A DNA stretch of 64,000 nucleotides from DUTS01 sp050951605 (lineage in GTDB: Bacteria; Bacillota; Peptococcia; DRI-13; DTU073). The stretch is from positions 440,697 to 504,696 of the forward strand of contig JBMNJJ010000009.1 of the NCBI GenBank assembly GCA_050951605.1, written 5' to 3'. The translations under genes were made by a program, and so were the position numbers. The notes under the pieces were generated by a model that was not told the origin of the DNA, searched no databases, and saw only the letters and a program-made list of their open reading frames with translations. Positions 26,253 through 34,591 of this stretch are shown one piece after another (position 1 is the first letter of the stretch; every line of letters starts with the position of its first letter).

Positions 26253-26288
26253 AAAAAAAGAAGGGAGAAAAACCCTTCTTTTTTTTTG
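26253..26288 (+). terminator. Rho-independent terminator after hydF
   Basis: AAAAGAAGGG pairs with CCCTTCTTTT, closed by a short A-rich loop and followed by a long T run. It isolates hydF from the spoIIIA operon. Confidence 0.9.
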
Positions 26289-26299
26289 CATAAAAATGG

Positions 26300-26334
26300 A
26301 ACTTGGACAATATATTATATTAGCTGTCCAAGTT
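26300..26334 (+). repeat. Perfect 10-base inverted repeat before spoIIIAA
   Basis: AACTTGGACA (26300-26309) and TGTCCAAGTT (26325-26334) are exact reverse complements separated by 15 AT-rich bases. It stands between the hydF terminator and the spoIIIAA ribosome-binding site. It could be an operator, a leader hairpin or, with GTTTT after it, a weak second terminator. Confidence 0.7.
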
Positions 26335-26353
26335 GTTTTAAAAGGAGAAAAAA

Positions 26354-27379
26354 ATGGCTAAAGTTTTTATTAATAAAGAAAAAAGTAATGAGTGTTTATC
26401 TAAAGAAGAAATATCTCCATTAACTGTATCTTCTTTAACCTGGTTTCAGGCAATGTCTCCTCAACTTCAAGAACTAATAAGTGAAGGGTTACAGCCTTTT
26501 GTGGGAGAGGTTGAGGAAATTCGCTTAAGAATAAAAAGACCCATCCTTTTTCGGATTGGGACAAAGGAGCTGACGATAACAGCACAAAAAAAGTTTATTT
26601 TACAATTGGAGCAAGGTTTTATCATTACAAGAGATGAATTAGAAAGAACTTTACAAATATTAAGTCAGAATTCTCTTTATGCGTGGGAAGATGAATTTAG
26701 AAATGGTTACCTTACTATACCCGGAGGACATCGCATTGGTTTTGTAGGTAGAGGTGTTTTAGAGCAGGGTAAGATTAAAACATTGAAAGACCTTTCGGGA
26801 ATAAATTATCGTATAGGTCGACAAGTTTTAGGATGTGCTGATGAGGTATTACCTTATCTTGTGAATAAGGAACAAGTTGCACATACGTTAATTATTTCTC
26901 CCCCTCAATGTGGTAAAACTACTTTATTGCGTGATTTGGTTAGGCAAATTAGTACAGGAATACCCGAGCTGTTTTTTTCAGGAACAAATGTAGGTTTGGT
27001 AGATGAACGTTCAGAAATTGCCGGGATGTATCAAGGTGAACCTCAGTTTCAAATTGGGTTAAGAACTGATGTTTTAGATGCTTGTCCTAAGGCGCAAGGA
27101 ATGATGATGCTGATTAGATCTATGTCCCCAGGGGTTATTGCGACAGATGAAATCGGAAAAAATGAAGATATTGATGCTTTATATAATGCATTACAAGCAG
27201 GAGTAAAAGTAATTACAACTGTTCATGGTAGTAGTTTTGAGGAAATCAAAGAAAGACCTAATCTGCAAACCTTAATAAATTGGCGCTTTTTTGAAAGAAT
27301 TATTGTTTTAAGTAGACGTAAAGGTGTAGGTACTTTAGAAATGATTTTAGATGGAAAAACATTAGAAAGGCTGAGGTAG
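26354..27379 (+). CDS. spoIIIAA: Stage III sporulation protein AA (AAA+ ATPase)
   Basis: SpoIIIAA is the cytosolic secretion-type ATPase of the SpoIIIA-SpoIIQ channel that links the mother cell to the forespore. Walker A PPQCGKTTLLRD is near residue 185; VGLVDERSEIAG and IATDEIGKNEDI follow as Walker B-like and Asp box segments. The 341-residue length includes an N-terminal extension of about 30 residues over typical homologues. AAAGGAG lies before the ATG. It is the first gene of an operon expected to be under sigma-E, but no convincing sigma-E promoter could be read. Confidence 0.96.
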   Translation: MAKVFINKEKSNECLSKEEISPLTVSSLTWFQAMSPQLQELISEGLQPFVGEVEEIRLRIKRPILFRIGTKELTITAQKKFILQLEQGFIITRDELERTLQILSQNSLYAWEDEFRNGYLTIPGGHRIGFVGRGVLEQGKIKTLKDLSGINYRIGRQVLGCADEVLPYLVNKEQVAHTLIISPPQCGKTTLLRDLVRQISTGIPELFFSGTNVGLVDERSEIAGMYQGEPQFQIGLRTDVLDACPKAQGMMMLIRSMSPGVIATDEIGKNEDIDALYNALQAGVKVITTVHGSSFEEIKERPNLQTLINWRFFERIIVLSRRKGVGTLEMILDGKTLERLR

Positions 27380-27381
27380 GT

Positions 27382-27900
27382 ATGTTTAAGTTATTAGGAG
27401 CCTTTTGTATTATTGGTGGCTGTAGTTATTTAGGATTAAGAGTAGCTACTCTTTATCGAAAAAGAACGGAATTATTTCGGTTTTTACAAAATGGGCTGAC
27501 TTTATTGGAAACGGAAATTAATTATACTTCGACACCCTTACCCTTAGCTTTAGAAAGGGTAAGTAAAAAAATTAACAAGAATTGTCAGCCCTTGTTTATC
27601 AGGGCTGCTGCTATTTTACAGGAAAAAAAAGGTGCGACTGTAGCTGAAGCTTGGTTGGCAGGTGTGAAAGCACTTGATAAAGAAGTGCCCTTAACTCAGG
27701 AAGAAAAAGAAATATTATATGTTTTTGGACATGGTTTAGGTGGGTCTGCTAAAGAGGAGCAAATAAAGAATATTGCCTTAACCCGAAAACAATTGTCTTT
27801 AGTAGAAACGGTTGCTGAAGAAGAGCAAGCCAAAAATCAAAAAATATGGCAATATTTGGGGTTTTCTTTGGGAGTTATAATCGTACTAATTTTGATTTAA
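27382..27900 (+). CDS. spoIIIAB: Stage III sporulation protein AB
   Basis: This 172-residue protein resembles GspF/PilC-type secretion platform proteins. An N-terminal hydrophobic segment (4-22) and a C-terminal membrane helix (155-172) flank a helical cytosolic domain with the family's ETEINYTSTPLPLALERV and FGHGLGGS segments. It starts 2 bases after spoIIIAA ends. Confidence 0.94.
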   Translation: MFKLLGAFCIIGGCSYLGLRVATLYRKRTELFRFLQNGLTLLETEINYTSTPLPLALERVSKKINKNCQPLFIRAAAILQEKKGATVAEAWLAGVKALDKEVPLTQEEKEILYVFGHGLGGSAKEEQIKNIALTRKQLSLVETVAEEEQAKNQKIWQYLGFSLGVIIVLILI

Positions 27901-27918
27901 GAGAAGAGGAGAAAGTTC

Positions 27919-28113
27919 ATGAAGATTGAGTTAATCTTTCAGATTGCCGGTATAGGTATTCTTACTTCGATTTTTCATATTATTTTGAAGCAGGCTGGGA
28001 AAGAAGAATATTCTTTTATTGCTACTTTAGCTGGGGTGGCTATAGCTTTGATTATGGTTATTCAGCTTTTGGCCGAATTATTGGACCAAGTTAAAGGCGT
28101 CTTTTTTCTGTAA
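27919..28113 (+). CDS. spoIIIAC: Stage III sporulation protein AC
   Basis: This 64-residue membrane protein has two helices (about 4-22 and 33-54). It is the small AC component of the SpoIIIA channel; the segment LKQAGKEEYSFIATLAGVAI is characteristic. AGAAGAGGAG lies upstream. The normal next gene, spoIIIAD, is displaced by an unexpected 217-base spacer. Confidence 0.93.
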   Translation: MKIELIFQIAGIGILTSIFHIILKQAGKEEYSFIATLAGVAIALIMVIQLLAELLDQVKGVFFL

Positions 28114-28330
28114 ATTTTGTTGATTGAAGATTCTTTCGCTCTTTTGAACAAGGGCTTTAATGGAACCCTTTAGATAAGCACTTTACTTCCGAGGTACTGC
28201 ACTTCGAACTAAGCTATAGTATGTTCTGACCTCCGATAAGTCACCCTCCGGTAAGTACCTTGACCGAAACAGTACGTAGAAATTTTTAACTTCGAATTGG
28301 TAAACGTTAGAGAAAGTAGAGGAGAGAGAA
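28114..28330 (+). other. Unexplained 217-base spacer inside the spoIIIA operon
   Basis: In most spore formers AC and AD are separated by a few bases. Here 217 bases intervene with no ORF worth calling. The centre has a different look from the coding flanks: imperfect direct repeats CCTCCGATAAGT / CCTCCGGTAAGT (about 28230-28256), the inverted pair AGGTACT (28192-28198) / AGTACCT (28254-28260) and a repeated ACTTCGAA. GGAGAGAG at the end is the spoIIIAD ribosome-binding site. It may be an insertion scar, a short repeat element or a regulatory RNA segment. Confidence 0.6.
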
Positions 28331-28717
28331 ATGGAGATTTTTCAAATAGTAGGCATAGGACTTACTGGAACAGTTTTAGCTGTATATGTAAAAGAAAGTA
28401 ACCGTGAGATAGCAATTTTAATTAGTCTAGCTACTGGTTTAATACTGTTTATTTATGCTCTTAGTAAAGTCGGGGCAGTAATTAATATTTTGGCAGAATT
28501 AGCAACACGGGCAAATATTAATATGTATTATCTAATGATTGTCCTAAAAATTATGGGTATTGCTTATATTGCTGAATTTGGTGCTCAAATTTGTCGGGAT
28601 GCGGGTGAAGGTTCTACAGCAACGAAGATTGAATTTGCCGCTAAAATATTGGTGATGGTACTTGCCTTACCAATTATTGTGGCTTTAATGGAATCTGTTC
28701 TGCGGCTTTTACCTTGA
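28331..28717 (+). CDS. spoIIIAD: Stage III sporulation protein AD
   Basis: This 128-residue membrane protein has about four helices and the conserved KIMGIAYIAEFGAQICRDAGE segment near residue 75. It is a membrane component of the SpoIIIA-SpoIIQ feeding channel. Its start lies just after the odd spacer, so its expression may depend on read-through or on an element in that spacer. The next gene is tightly linked. Confidence 0.95.
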   Translation: MEIFQIVGIGLTGTVLAVYVKESNREIAILISLATGLILFIYALSKVGAVINILAELATRANINMYYLMIVLKIMGIAYIAEFGAQICRDAGEGSTATKIEFAAKILVMVLALPIIVALMESVLRLLP

Positions 28718-28727
28718 GGTGGTAGGA

Positions 28728-29912
28728 ATGAAAAGAAAGGTAATCTTTTTCTTGTTTTTAGGGAGTTTATTTTTTCCCTTAACTGTAAATGCGGACAACA
28801 ATGAGAAAACGTCTTTGACTACACAAGAAATAGTAGAAAATCAGCAACAAAGCTTAGACCTCAGTGAATTGGAAGAATTTATTAAAGAGCTTGATCGAGA
28901 TATCGGTTCTATTTTTCCCGATTTTTCCTTTTCACAAATAATTGAAAAGTTTAAGGAAGGGGATTTAGATCTTTCTCCACAGGAAGCTTTAAAAAAAATT
29001 ATTATTTATTTTTGGCGTGAAGTAATGGTTAATTTGTCTTTATTGGGTAAGCTTTTGGTCATTGCCGTTGTTTGTACTATTTTACAAACATTACAATCAG
29101 CTTTTGAAAAGGGAACTGTCGCTAGGTTAGCTTATTTTATTTGTTTTTTAGCAGTAATTACATTGGCCATTAGTTCTTTTAAGGTGGCCATTACAACCGG
29201 TATAACTACTATTGATAAGATGGTGGAATTTATGAAGTTACTACTTCCGGTTCTTTTAGTTCTTTTAACGACGTTGGGGGGGCTAACTACAACAGCTTTA
29301 TTACAGCCATTTCTTTTAGTTTTTCTTAATTTTATGTCTACTTTTACACAAAAAATTATCTTTCCTTTAATTTTTTTAACGGCTGTTTTGTGTATTAGCA
29401 ATAATCTTTCTACTCATTTTAAAGTATCGCGACTTGTCAATTTTTTTAAGCAAATAACTAAGGTTGGAATTGGGCTTGTTTTAACCCTTTTTATTGGGGT
29501 GATTTCGGTAGAAAGTGTTACAGGTGCTGTTGTTGATGGTGTTACTCTACGCACAGCTAAATATATGACCGGAGCTTTTGTTCCTGTTGCCGGTAATATG
29601 TTTGCTGATGCTCTTGATGCGATAATGGGGGGCTCTCTTCTTTTAAAAAATGCACTTGGTTTGACAGGTGTGCTGACCTTAGTAGCAATTATTCTTTTTC
29701 CGGTAATCAAAATTTTAGCACTTGCGGTAATTTATCGTCTGGCTTCTGCACTATTACAGCCTTTAGGTGATACTCTATTAGCTAATACTTTAGAAGAAAT
29801 GTCGGAATGTCTTTTTTTGACTTTTGCGGCAGTAACTTCTGTGGCCATTATGTTTTTTATGACAATTACGATTATTGTCGGTACAGCTAATTTTACAGTA
29901 ATGCTTAGGTAG
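28728..29912 (+). CDS. spoIIIAE: Stage III sporulation protein AE
   Basis: This 394-residue polytopic membrane protein has an N-terminal signal-like helix (residues 3-22), a short extracytoplasmic region, then about eight helices. Segments such as MKLLLPVLLVLLTTLGG and SVTGAVVDGVTLRTAKY are family hallmarks. The ATG at 28728, seven bases after GAGGTGG, is preferred to the GTG at 28719, which lies in that site. It is a permease-like part of the SpoIIIA channel. Confidence 0.95.
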   Translation: MKRKVIFFLFLGSLFFPLTVNADNNEKTSLTTQEIVENQQQSLDLSELEEFIKELDRDIGSIFPDFSFSQIIEKFKEGDLDLSPQEALKKIIIYFWREVMVNLSLLGKLLVIAVVCTILQTLQSAFEKGTVARLAYFICFLAVITLAISSFKVAITTGITTIDKMVEFMKLLLPVLLVLLTTLGGLTTTALLQPFLLVFLNFMSTFTQKIIFPLIFLTAVLCISNNLSTHFKVSRLVNFFKQITKVGIGLVLTLFIGVISVESVTGAVVDGVTLRTAKYMTGAFVPVAGNMFADALDAIMGGSLLLKNALGLTGVLTLVAIILFPVIKILALAVIYRLASALLQPLGDTLLANTLEEMSECLFLTFAAVTSVAIMFFMTITIIVGTANFTVMLR

Positions 29913-29922
29913 GAGTGTTTAT

Positions 29923-30537
29923 ATGACTGTTTTAACGGAGTTAGTTCGCAATATTATGCTGATTATTCTTTTAACTTCTTTTTTAGAGATGATTATGCCT
30001 TCTAGTAGTATGCAACGTTTTGTCAAAGTTGTGATGGGTCTTTTTATTTTAGTAGCTATTTTAAATCCAATTTTAAATGTAATTAATCAACAGCAAAATT
30101 TAGAAGCATTTATTTGGCAACAAGAAGATAGGTCACAGGCACAGTTTAATAGTGTGTTAGAACAAGGTGAACGTTTACAAAAGGTAAACCAAGATTTACT
30201 TTGGGAAAGTTATCAGCAAAACTTAGAGCATCAAATGAAGTCTTTGGTTAAGTTGATTGGTGGTGTTAAAGAGGCTGATGTACAGATTAAGCTAAAGCAG
30301 ATTAGAGATAGTGAAGAATTAATTAAAGAAGTTACTGTTACTATTAACAAAAAAGAGAAAGAAGGAGAAAGGAGTGGTGAATTAATTAAGCCGGTAAAAA
30401 TTGTTATGGGAGAATTTAATGAGGAAAAGGTTCACGTGTTAAGCAAAGAAGAGCAATTGATACAGAGCGATATTTTGAAAATATTGTCTCAATATTTTGG
30501 CTTAAAAGGGGAACAAATAAATGTTAAATTTATCTAG
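29923..30537 (+). CDS. spoIIIAF: Stage III sporulation protein AF
   Basis: This 204-residue protein has two N-terminal membrane helices (about 10-27 and 34-52) joined by MIMPSSSMQRFVK, followed by a soluble domain in the intermembrane space related to ring-building motifs. It is part of the SpoIIIA complex. The gap to AE is 10 bases, and the next gene follows after 15. Confidence 0.94.
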   Translation: MTVLTELVRNIMLIILLTSFLEMIMPSSSMQRFVKVVMGLFILVAILNPILNVINQQQNLEAFIWQQEDRSQAQFNSVLEQGERLQKVNQDLLWESYQQNLEHQMKSLVKLIGGVKEADVQIKLKQIRDSEELIKEVTVTINKKEKEGERSGELIKPVKIVMGEFNEEKVHVLSKEEQLIQSDILKILSQYFGLKGEQINVKFI

Positions 30538-30552
30538 ATTGGGGGGGGATAA

Positions 30553-31140
30553 ATGAAGAATTTTTATAAATCTTTGCTTGACCCTAAAGGAAAATTAGGG
30601 ATTGGAGGAATTGTTGTTTTAATTATCTTGGGAATTTCTTTAATGGTTGTTCCGGGAATGTTTTTAGGTAAAACGGAAAAGGACTTACCGCCAGAAACAC
30701 CAAAAGAAATTAATGATAAAACTAGTAACAACTCTTCAGTACTGGTAAGTCTAGAAGAATCTTTAGCTAGACAGGCTACGAATATTTTAAGTGAGGTGGA
30801 AGGAGTGGGGCGTGTTTCTGTAGCTGTTAGTTTGGCCGCAGGACCGGAACAAGATTATGCCTGTAATAGAACAAACCAAAAATCGACAATAGAAGAAAAA
30901 GCTATGGATGGTGGAATAAGAGAAACAACTGAATTTAACGAAAAAACAGAATATGTTTTAGTACAGGGAAGAAGTGAGCCTTTATTACTTAAAGAAAAAA
31001 GTCCACAAATTAAAGGTGTTTTGGTAGTGGCAGAAGGGGCTCATGATGCAGAAATAAAAATTCAATTAAGTAGGGCGATTCAGTCCTTATTTGATTTACC
31101 GGCACATAGAATAATAATACTTCCTAAAGAAGGTAGGTGA
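30553..31140 (+). CDS. spoIIIAG: Stage III sporulation protein AG
   Basis: This 195-residue protein has one membrane helix (about 17-36) and a soluble domain that in Bacillus forms a large ring of the mother cell-forespore channel. EVEGVGRVSVAVSL and KGVLVVAEGA are typical ring-building motif segments. GGGGGGGAT precedes the ATG. It is followed directly by AH. Confidence 0.95.
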   Translation: MKNFYKSLLDPKGKLGIGGIVVLIILGISLMVVPGMFLGKTEKDLPPETPKEINDKTSNNSSVLVSLEESLARQATNILSEVEGVGRVSVAVSLAAGPEQDYACNRTNQKSTIEEKAMDGGIRETTEFNEKTEYVLVQGRSEPLLLKEKSPQIKGVLVVAEGAHDAEIKIQLSRAIQSLFDLPAHRIIILPKEGR

Positions 31141-31143
31141 TAA

Positions 31144-31722
31144 ATGATGAAGACATTATTTATTCGTTTTAAAAGTTTATTAACTTTAGGTTTGGTGTTG
31201 TTAAGCATCTCTTTTGTTTGGTTTGCACTTACGTCTTATCATCAAGCAAAACAAATTATAGCTGAAGAAGAAGTTCTTTCTGAAACGGGAAAGATAGAAA
31301 ATGTTACTGAACAAGAAATGATTTCTGAGCCAAAGATTACAATTGTTCCCCAGGAGAATAAAGAAATAACAGACAATTTTTTTAGTGAATATCGTTTAGA
31401 GAGGGAGAGAGCGCGAAGCGAACAGGTAGAAATATTAAATGAAATTATTAATAATCCTAATTCCAATGTAGAGGTAAGATTAGATGCACAAGAAAAATTA
31501 TTGTGGTTGACAAACAATTTGGGTAAAGAGACAAAAATAGAGAATGCTTTATTTGCTAAGGGATTTACCGATGCAGCAGTAGCAATTGAATCTCAAGCCA
31601 TTATGGTGATTGTACCTTCACAAGGATTGCGTGAAGATGAAATTGCCAGAATTGCTGACATAGTAATAAAAATAGCAGAATGTAAGTTAGAAGATGTAGT
31701 AATAGTACCTAAAGCTCCTTAA
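31144..31722 (+). CDS. spoIIIAH: Stage III sporulation protein AH
   Basis: This 192-residue single-pass protein (membrane helix about 12-30) has an ectodomain that in Bacillus binds forespore SpoIIQ and is similar to EscJ ring proteins. FFSEYRLERERARSEQVEIL and GFTDAAVAI are characteristic. It is the last gene of the complete spoIIIAA-AH set. No terminator with a clear stem was found between it and the rpsO promoter. Confidence 0.95.
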   Translation: MMKTLFIRFKSLLTLGLVLLSISFVWFALTSYHQAKQIIAEEEVLSETGKIENVTEQEMISEPKITIVPQENKEITDNFFSEYRLERERARSEQVEILNEIINNPNSNVEVRLDAQEKLLWLTNNLGKETKIENALFAKGFTDAAVAIESQAIMVIVPSQGLREDEIARIADIVIKIAECKLEDVVIVPKAP

Positions 31723-31749
31723 AGTTTTTAATTTAATTTTCAAAACCAC

Positions 31750-31778
31750 TTGCATTACTTTTTTAAGTAAATTATAAT
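31750..31778 (+). promoter_or_regulatory. Sigma-A promoter for rpsO
   Basis: TTGCAT (31750-31755) and TATAAT (31773-31778) with a 17-base spacer, a near-consensus promoter. Transcription would begin near 31785. Confidence 0.85.
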
Positions 31779-31784
31779 TAAAAC

Positions 31785-31867
31785 TGCTATAATCAGCGTT
31801 GACTAGGTTAGGCGAATCACCAACGTTTAACTTGGTTACGGTGAATAAATAAGGAGGTGAAGGTTAA
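31785..31867 (+). promoter_or_regulatory. Structured rpsO leader, candidate S15 autoregulatory site
   Basis: The leader contains CGTT...AACG and GGT...ACC pairings around 31799-31827, then TTGGTTACGGTGAA before AAGGAGGTGA. In several bacteria ribosomal protein S15 binds such a leader and represses its own translation. The fold here is inferred by eye. Confidence 0.4.
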
Positions 31868-32137
31868 ATGTCGCTTAGTCAGGAAAAGAAAAGTGAAATT
31901 ATTAACAAATATTGTCTTCACGAGCATGACACTGGTTCTCCGGAAGTTCAAATTGCTATTTTAACGGAGAAAATCAATTACTTAACAGAGCATTTAAAGG
32001 TTCATACAAAAGATCATCATTCTAGACGTGGACTTTTAAAAATGGTTGGTCAGCGCAGACATTTGTTAAATTATCTTAAGAAAAAAGACCTAGATAGATA
32101 TAGAACTCTCATCGAGAGTTTAGGTCTTAGAAGATAA
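31868..32137 (+). CDS. rpsO: 30S ribosomal protein S15
   Basis: This 89-residue small-subunit protein binds the central domain of 16S rRNA. DTGSPEVQIAILTEKI, HLKVHTKDHHSRRGLL and RRHLLNYLKKKD are invariant family segments. Length is exact. A strong promoter precedes it and a terminator separates it from pnp, as in Bacillus. Confidence 0.98.
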   Translation: MSLSQEKKSEIINKYCLHEHDTGSPEVQIAILTEKINYLTEHLKVHTKDHHSRRGLLKMVGQRRHLLNYLKKKDLDRYRTLIESLGLRR

Positions 32138-32161
32138 GAGCGGTTAACCGCTCTTATTTTT
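32136..32161 (+). terminator. Rho-independent terminator after rpsO
   Basis: AAGAGCGGTT / AACCGCTCTT forms a perfect palindromic stem, followed by ATTTTT. Read-through would be needed if pnp has no promoter of its own. Confidence 0.85.
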
Positions 32162-32301
32162 ATAAGATATAGCCGAAAAGACAGCTAAAAGGAATTATAT
32201 TTGTATTTATTTTTCTCAGGGAAGGAAATAATAAAAGTTATGTAGAATAAAGTCTATGTTTGAGATTTAATGAAATAAATATAGGGAGGGTTAAATTTTT
32301 A

Positions 32302-34440
32302 ATGGACTATCCATATCCAATTCTAAGGAAGCAACTTGATGTAGCTGGAAGAAAGTTAGTTTTAGAAACAGGTAGAGTGGGCAAACAGGCTGGAGGAGCG
32401 GTATTCATTTGTTATGGTGACACTTGTTTGCTGACAACAGCTACTTCTTCAGCTGAACCGAGAGAGGGAATTGATTTTTTCCCCTTAACAGTAGATTATG
32501 AGGAACGGCTTTATTCCGTAGGGAAAATTCCGGGAGGATTTATTAAAAGAGAAGGTCGTCCTAGTGAAAAAGCTATTCTTTCTAGTAGGTTGATTGATAG
32601 ACCGATTCGACCTCTTTTTCCCGAAGGTTATCATAATGATGTACAGATTGTAGCTACAGTGATGTCTGTAGATCAGGATAATTTACCTGATATAACGGCT
32701 ATTAATGGTGCTTCTGCAGCGCTACATATTTCAGATATACCTTTTAAGGGACCAATAGGTGCTGTTGTTGTAGGTTGTGTTGACGGTGAATTAATTATTA
32801 ATCCGACGGTGGAAGAGGCTGAAAAAAGTGACCTGCATTTAGTAGTAGCAGGGACTAAAGACGCTGTAATGATGGTCGAAGCGGGATGTAAAGAGATATC
32901 GGAAGAACTTTGTTTAGAAGCAATTATGTTTGGTCATGAAAAAATTAAAGAAATAGTACAGTTTATTGAAGATTTTCGGGCAGAAGCTTTAAAATTAGGC
33001 TTGGCTAAAGAAAAACAAGTGCCTGAGATACAAGTACCGGATTCTGAACTTGAACAAACTGTAAGAGAGTTTGCCGAAGAACCTTTACAAAAAGCTTTAA
33101 TAAATAAAGATAAATTGGAACGAGAAAAAACTGTAAATAAAGTTAAGGATGATACATTAGCCCATTTTGCAGAAAAATATCCGGATAATCTCAAAGATAT
33201 TAATGGTGTTTTGGATACAATTATCAAAAGTTATCTTCGTAAACTCATTACTGTGGATAAAATTAGACCTGATGGTCGCGCTTTAGATGAAATACGGACA
33301 ATTACTTGTGAGACTGCTGTTTTGCCACGAACTCATGGTAGTGGTTTATTTACGAGGGGACAAACTCAAGTGATGACGATTGCTACTTTAGGGGCAATTG
33401 GTGATGAACAGATTTTAGATGGTTTAGGAGTGGAAGAATCAAAACGATATCTGCATCATTATAATTTCCCATCTTATAGTGTAGGTGAAACGCGACCTAT
33501 GCGTGGACCGGGGCGAAGAGAAATTGGGCATGGGGCTCTAGCAGAGAGGGCTCTTGAGCCAATGATTCCCTCGGAAGAGGAATTTCCATATACCATTCGT
33601 CTTGTTTCCGAAGTTTTAGAGTCAAATGGTTCTACATCTATGGCTAGTGTGTGTGGAAGTACTCTTGCTCTTATGGATGCAGGAGTTCCCATTAAAGCAC
33701 CTGTAGCTGGTATTGCGATGGGTTTAATTAAAGAAGGAGAGGATTATTCTATCCTTAGTGACATTCAAGGGTTGGAAGATGCAAATGGGGACATGGATTT
33801 TAAAGTTGCAGGAACTGCAAAAGGAATTACAGCCATTCAAATGGATATTAAAATTGCAGGGATTAATAAAGATGTTTTAAGAGATGCTTTAGAACAGGCT
33901 CGTCAGGGTAGATTGTTTATTCTGGAGAAAATTTTGGCGACTATTTCTGAACCACGTTCCGAATTATCACCATATGCTCCTAGAATTATAAGTACTGTTA
34001 TTGATCCGGAAAAAATTAGAGATGTCATTGGACCCGGTGGTAAAGTCATTAAAAAAATAGTTGATGATACCGGGGCGAAAATTGATATTGAAGATGACGG
34101 ACGTGTCTTTATTGCGGCGATCAATACAGAAGCCAGAGAAAAAGCTCTACAAATGATTGAAGAGTTAACCAAAGAGGTTGAAGTTGGTGAATTATATAAA
34201 GGTAAAGTGGTACGGATTATGAATTTTGGTGCTTTTGTAGAAATATTACCTGGGAAAGAAGGACTTGTACATATTTCTCAATTAGAAGAGGAACGTACTA
34301 ATAAAGTAGAAGATGTTGTTTCTGTAGGGGATCAAATTTTAGTTAAGGTTACGGAAATTGATCGCCAGGGTAGGATTAATCTTTCTCGTAAAGAGGCTCT
34401 TCGTGAGCAAAAGAACTCTCATCAAGAGACAGCACAATAA
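32302..34440 (+). CDS. pnp: Polyribonucleotide nucleotidyltransferase (PNPase)
   Basis: This phosphorolytic 3'-5' exoribonuclease has two RNase PH domains (about 10-225 and 310-540), an all-helical linker, then KH (GPGGKVIKKIV near 562) and S1 (GKVVRIMNFGAFVEILPGKEG near 630) RNA-binding domains. Catalytic-core segments such as GQTQVMTIATLG and MDFKVAGTAKGITAIQMD are intact. The ATG at 32302, after AGGGAGGG, yields 712 residues; the more upstream in-frame TTG at 32260 has no site. It follows rpsO, as in Bacillus. Confidence 0.97.
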   Translation: MDYPYPILRKQLDVAGRKLVLETGRVGKQAGGAVFICYGDTCLLTTATSSAEPREGIDFFPLTVDYEERLYSVGKIPGGFIKREGRPSEKAILSSRLIDRPIRPLFPEGYHNDVQIVATVMSVDQDNLPDITAINGASAALHISDIPFKGPIGAVVVGCVDGELIINPTVEEAEKSDLHLVVAGTKDAVMMVEAGCKEISEELCLEAIMFGHEKIKEIVQFIEDFRAEALKLGLAKEKQVPEIQVPDSELEQTVREFAEEPLQKALINKDKLEREKTVNKVKDDTLAHFAEKYPDNLKDINGVLDTIIKSYLRKLITVDKIRPDGRALDEIRTITCETAVLPRTHGSGLFTRGQTQVMTIATLGAIGDEQILDGLGVEESKRYLHHYNFPSYSVGETRPMRGPGRREIGHGALAERALEPMIPSEEEFPYTIRLVSEVLESNGSTSMASVCGSTLALMDAGVPIKAPVAGIAMGLIKEGEDYSILSDIQGLEDANGDMDFKVAGTAKGITAIQMDIKIAGINKDVLRDALEQARQGRLFILEKILATISEPRSELSPYAPRIISTVIDPEKIRDVIGPGGKVIKKIVDDTGAKIDIEDDGRVFIAAINTEAREKALQMIEELTKEVEVGELYKGKVVRIMNFGAFVEILPGKEGLVHISQLEEERTNKVEDVVSVGDQILVKVTEIDRQGRINLSRKEALREQKNSHQETAQ

Positions 34441-34470
34441 ATGAGTTAAACGATATTTAAAATGCCTGGA

Positions 34471-34506
34471 AAATGCGTGTGTAAAGTAAATGTAACACGC
34501 ATTTTT
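34471..34506 (+). terminator. Rho-independent terminator after pnp
   Basis: AAATGCGTGT (34471-34480) pairs perfectly with ACACGCATTT (34495-34504), followed by a T-rich tail. Confidence 0.85.
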
Positions 34507-34591
34507 ATTTAATTTTAAATAGAAAGCTAATTATTTTAATTCACCCTGCATATAGATTACGGTAACGAATTTAAAAAAGGGGTGAAGAAAA

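Noticed and set aside
28199..28230. LexA or other long operator with GAAC...GTTC in the spoIIIA spacer
   Set aside because: The half sites are too far apart (13 bases) and the inner bases are not symmetrical.
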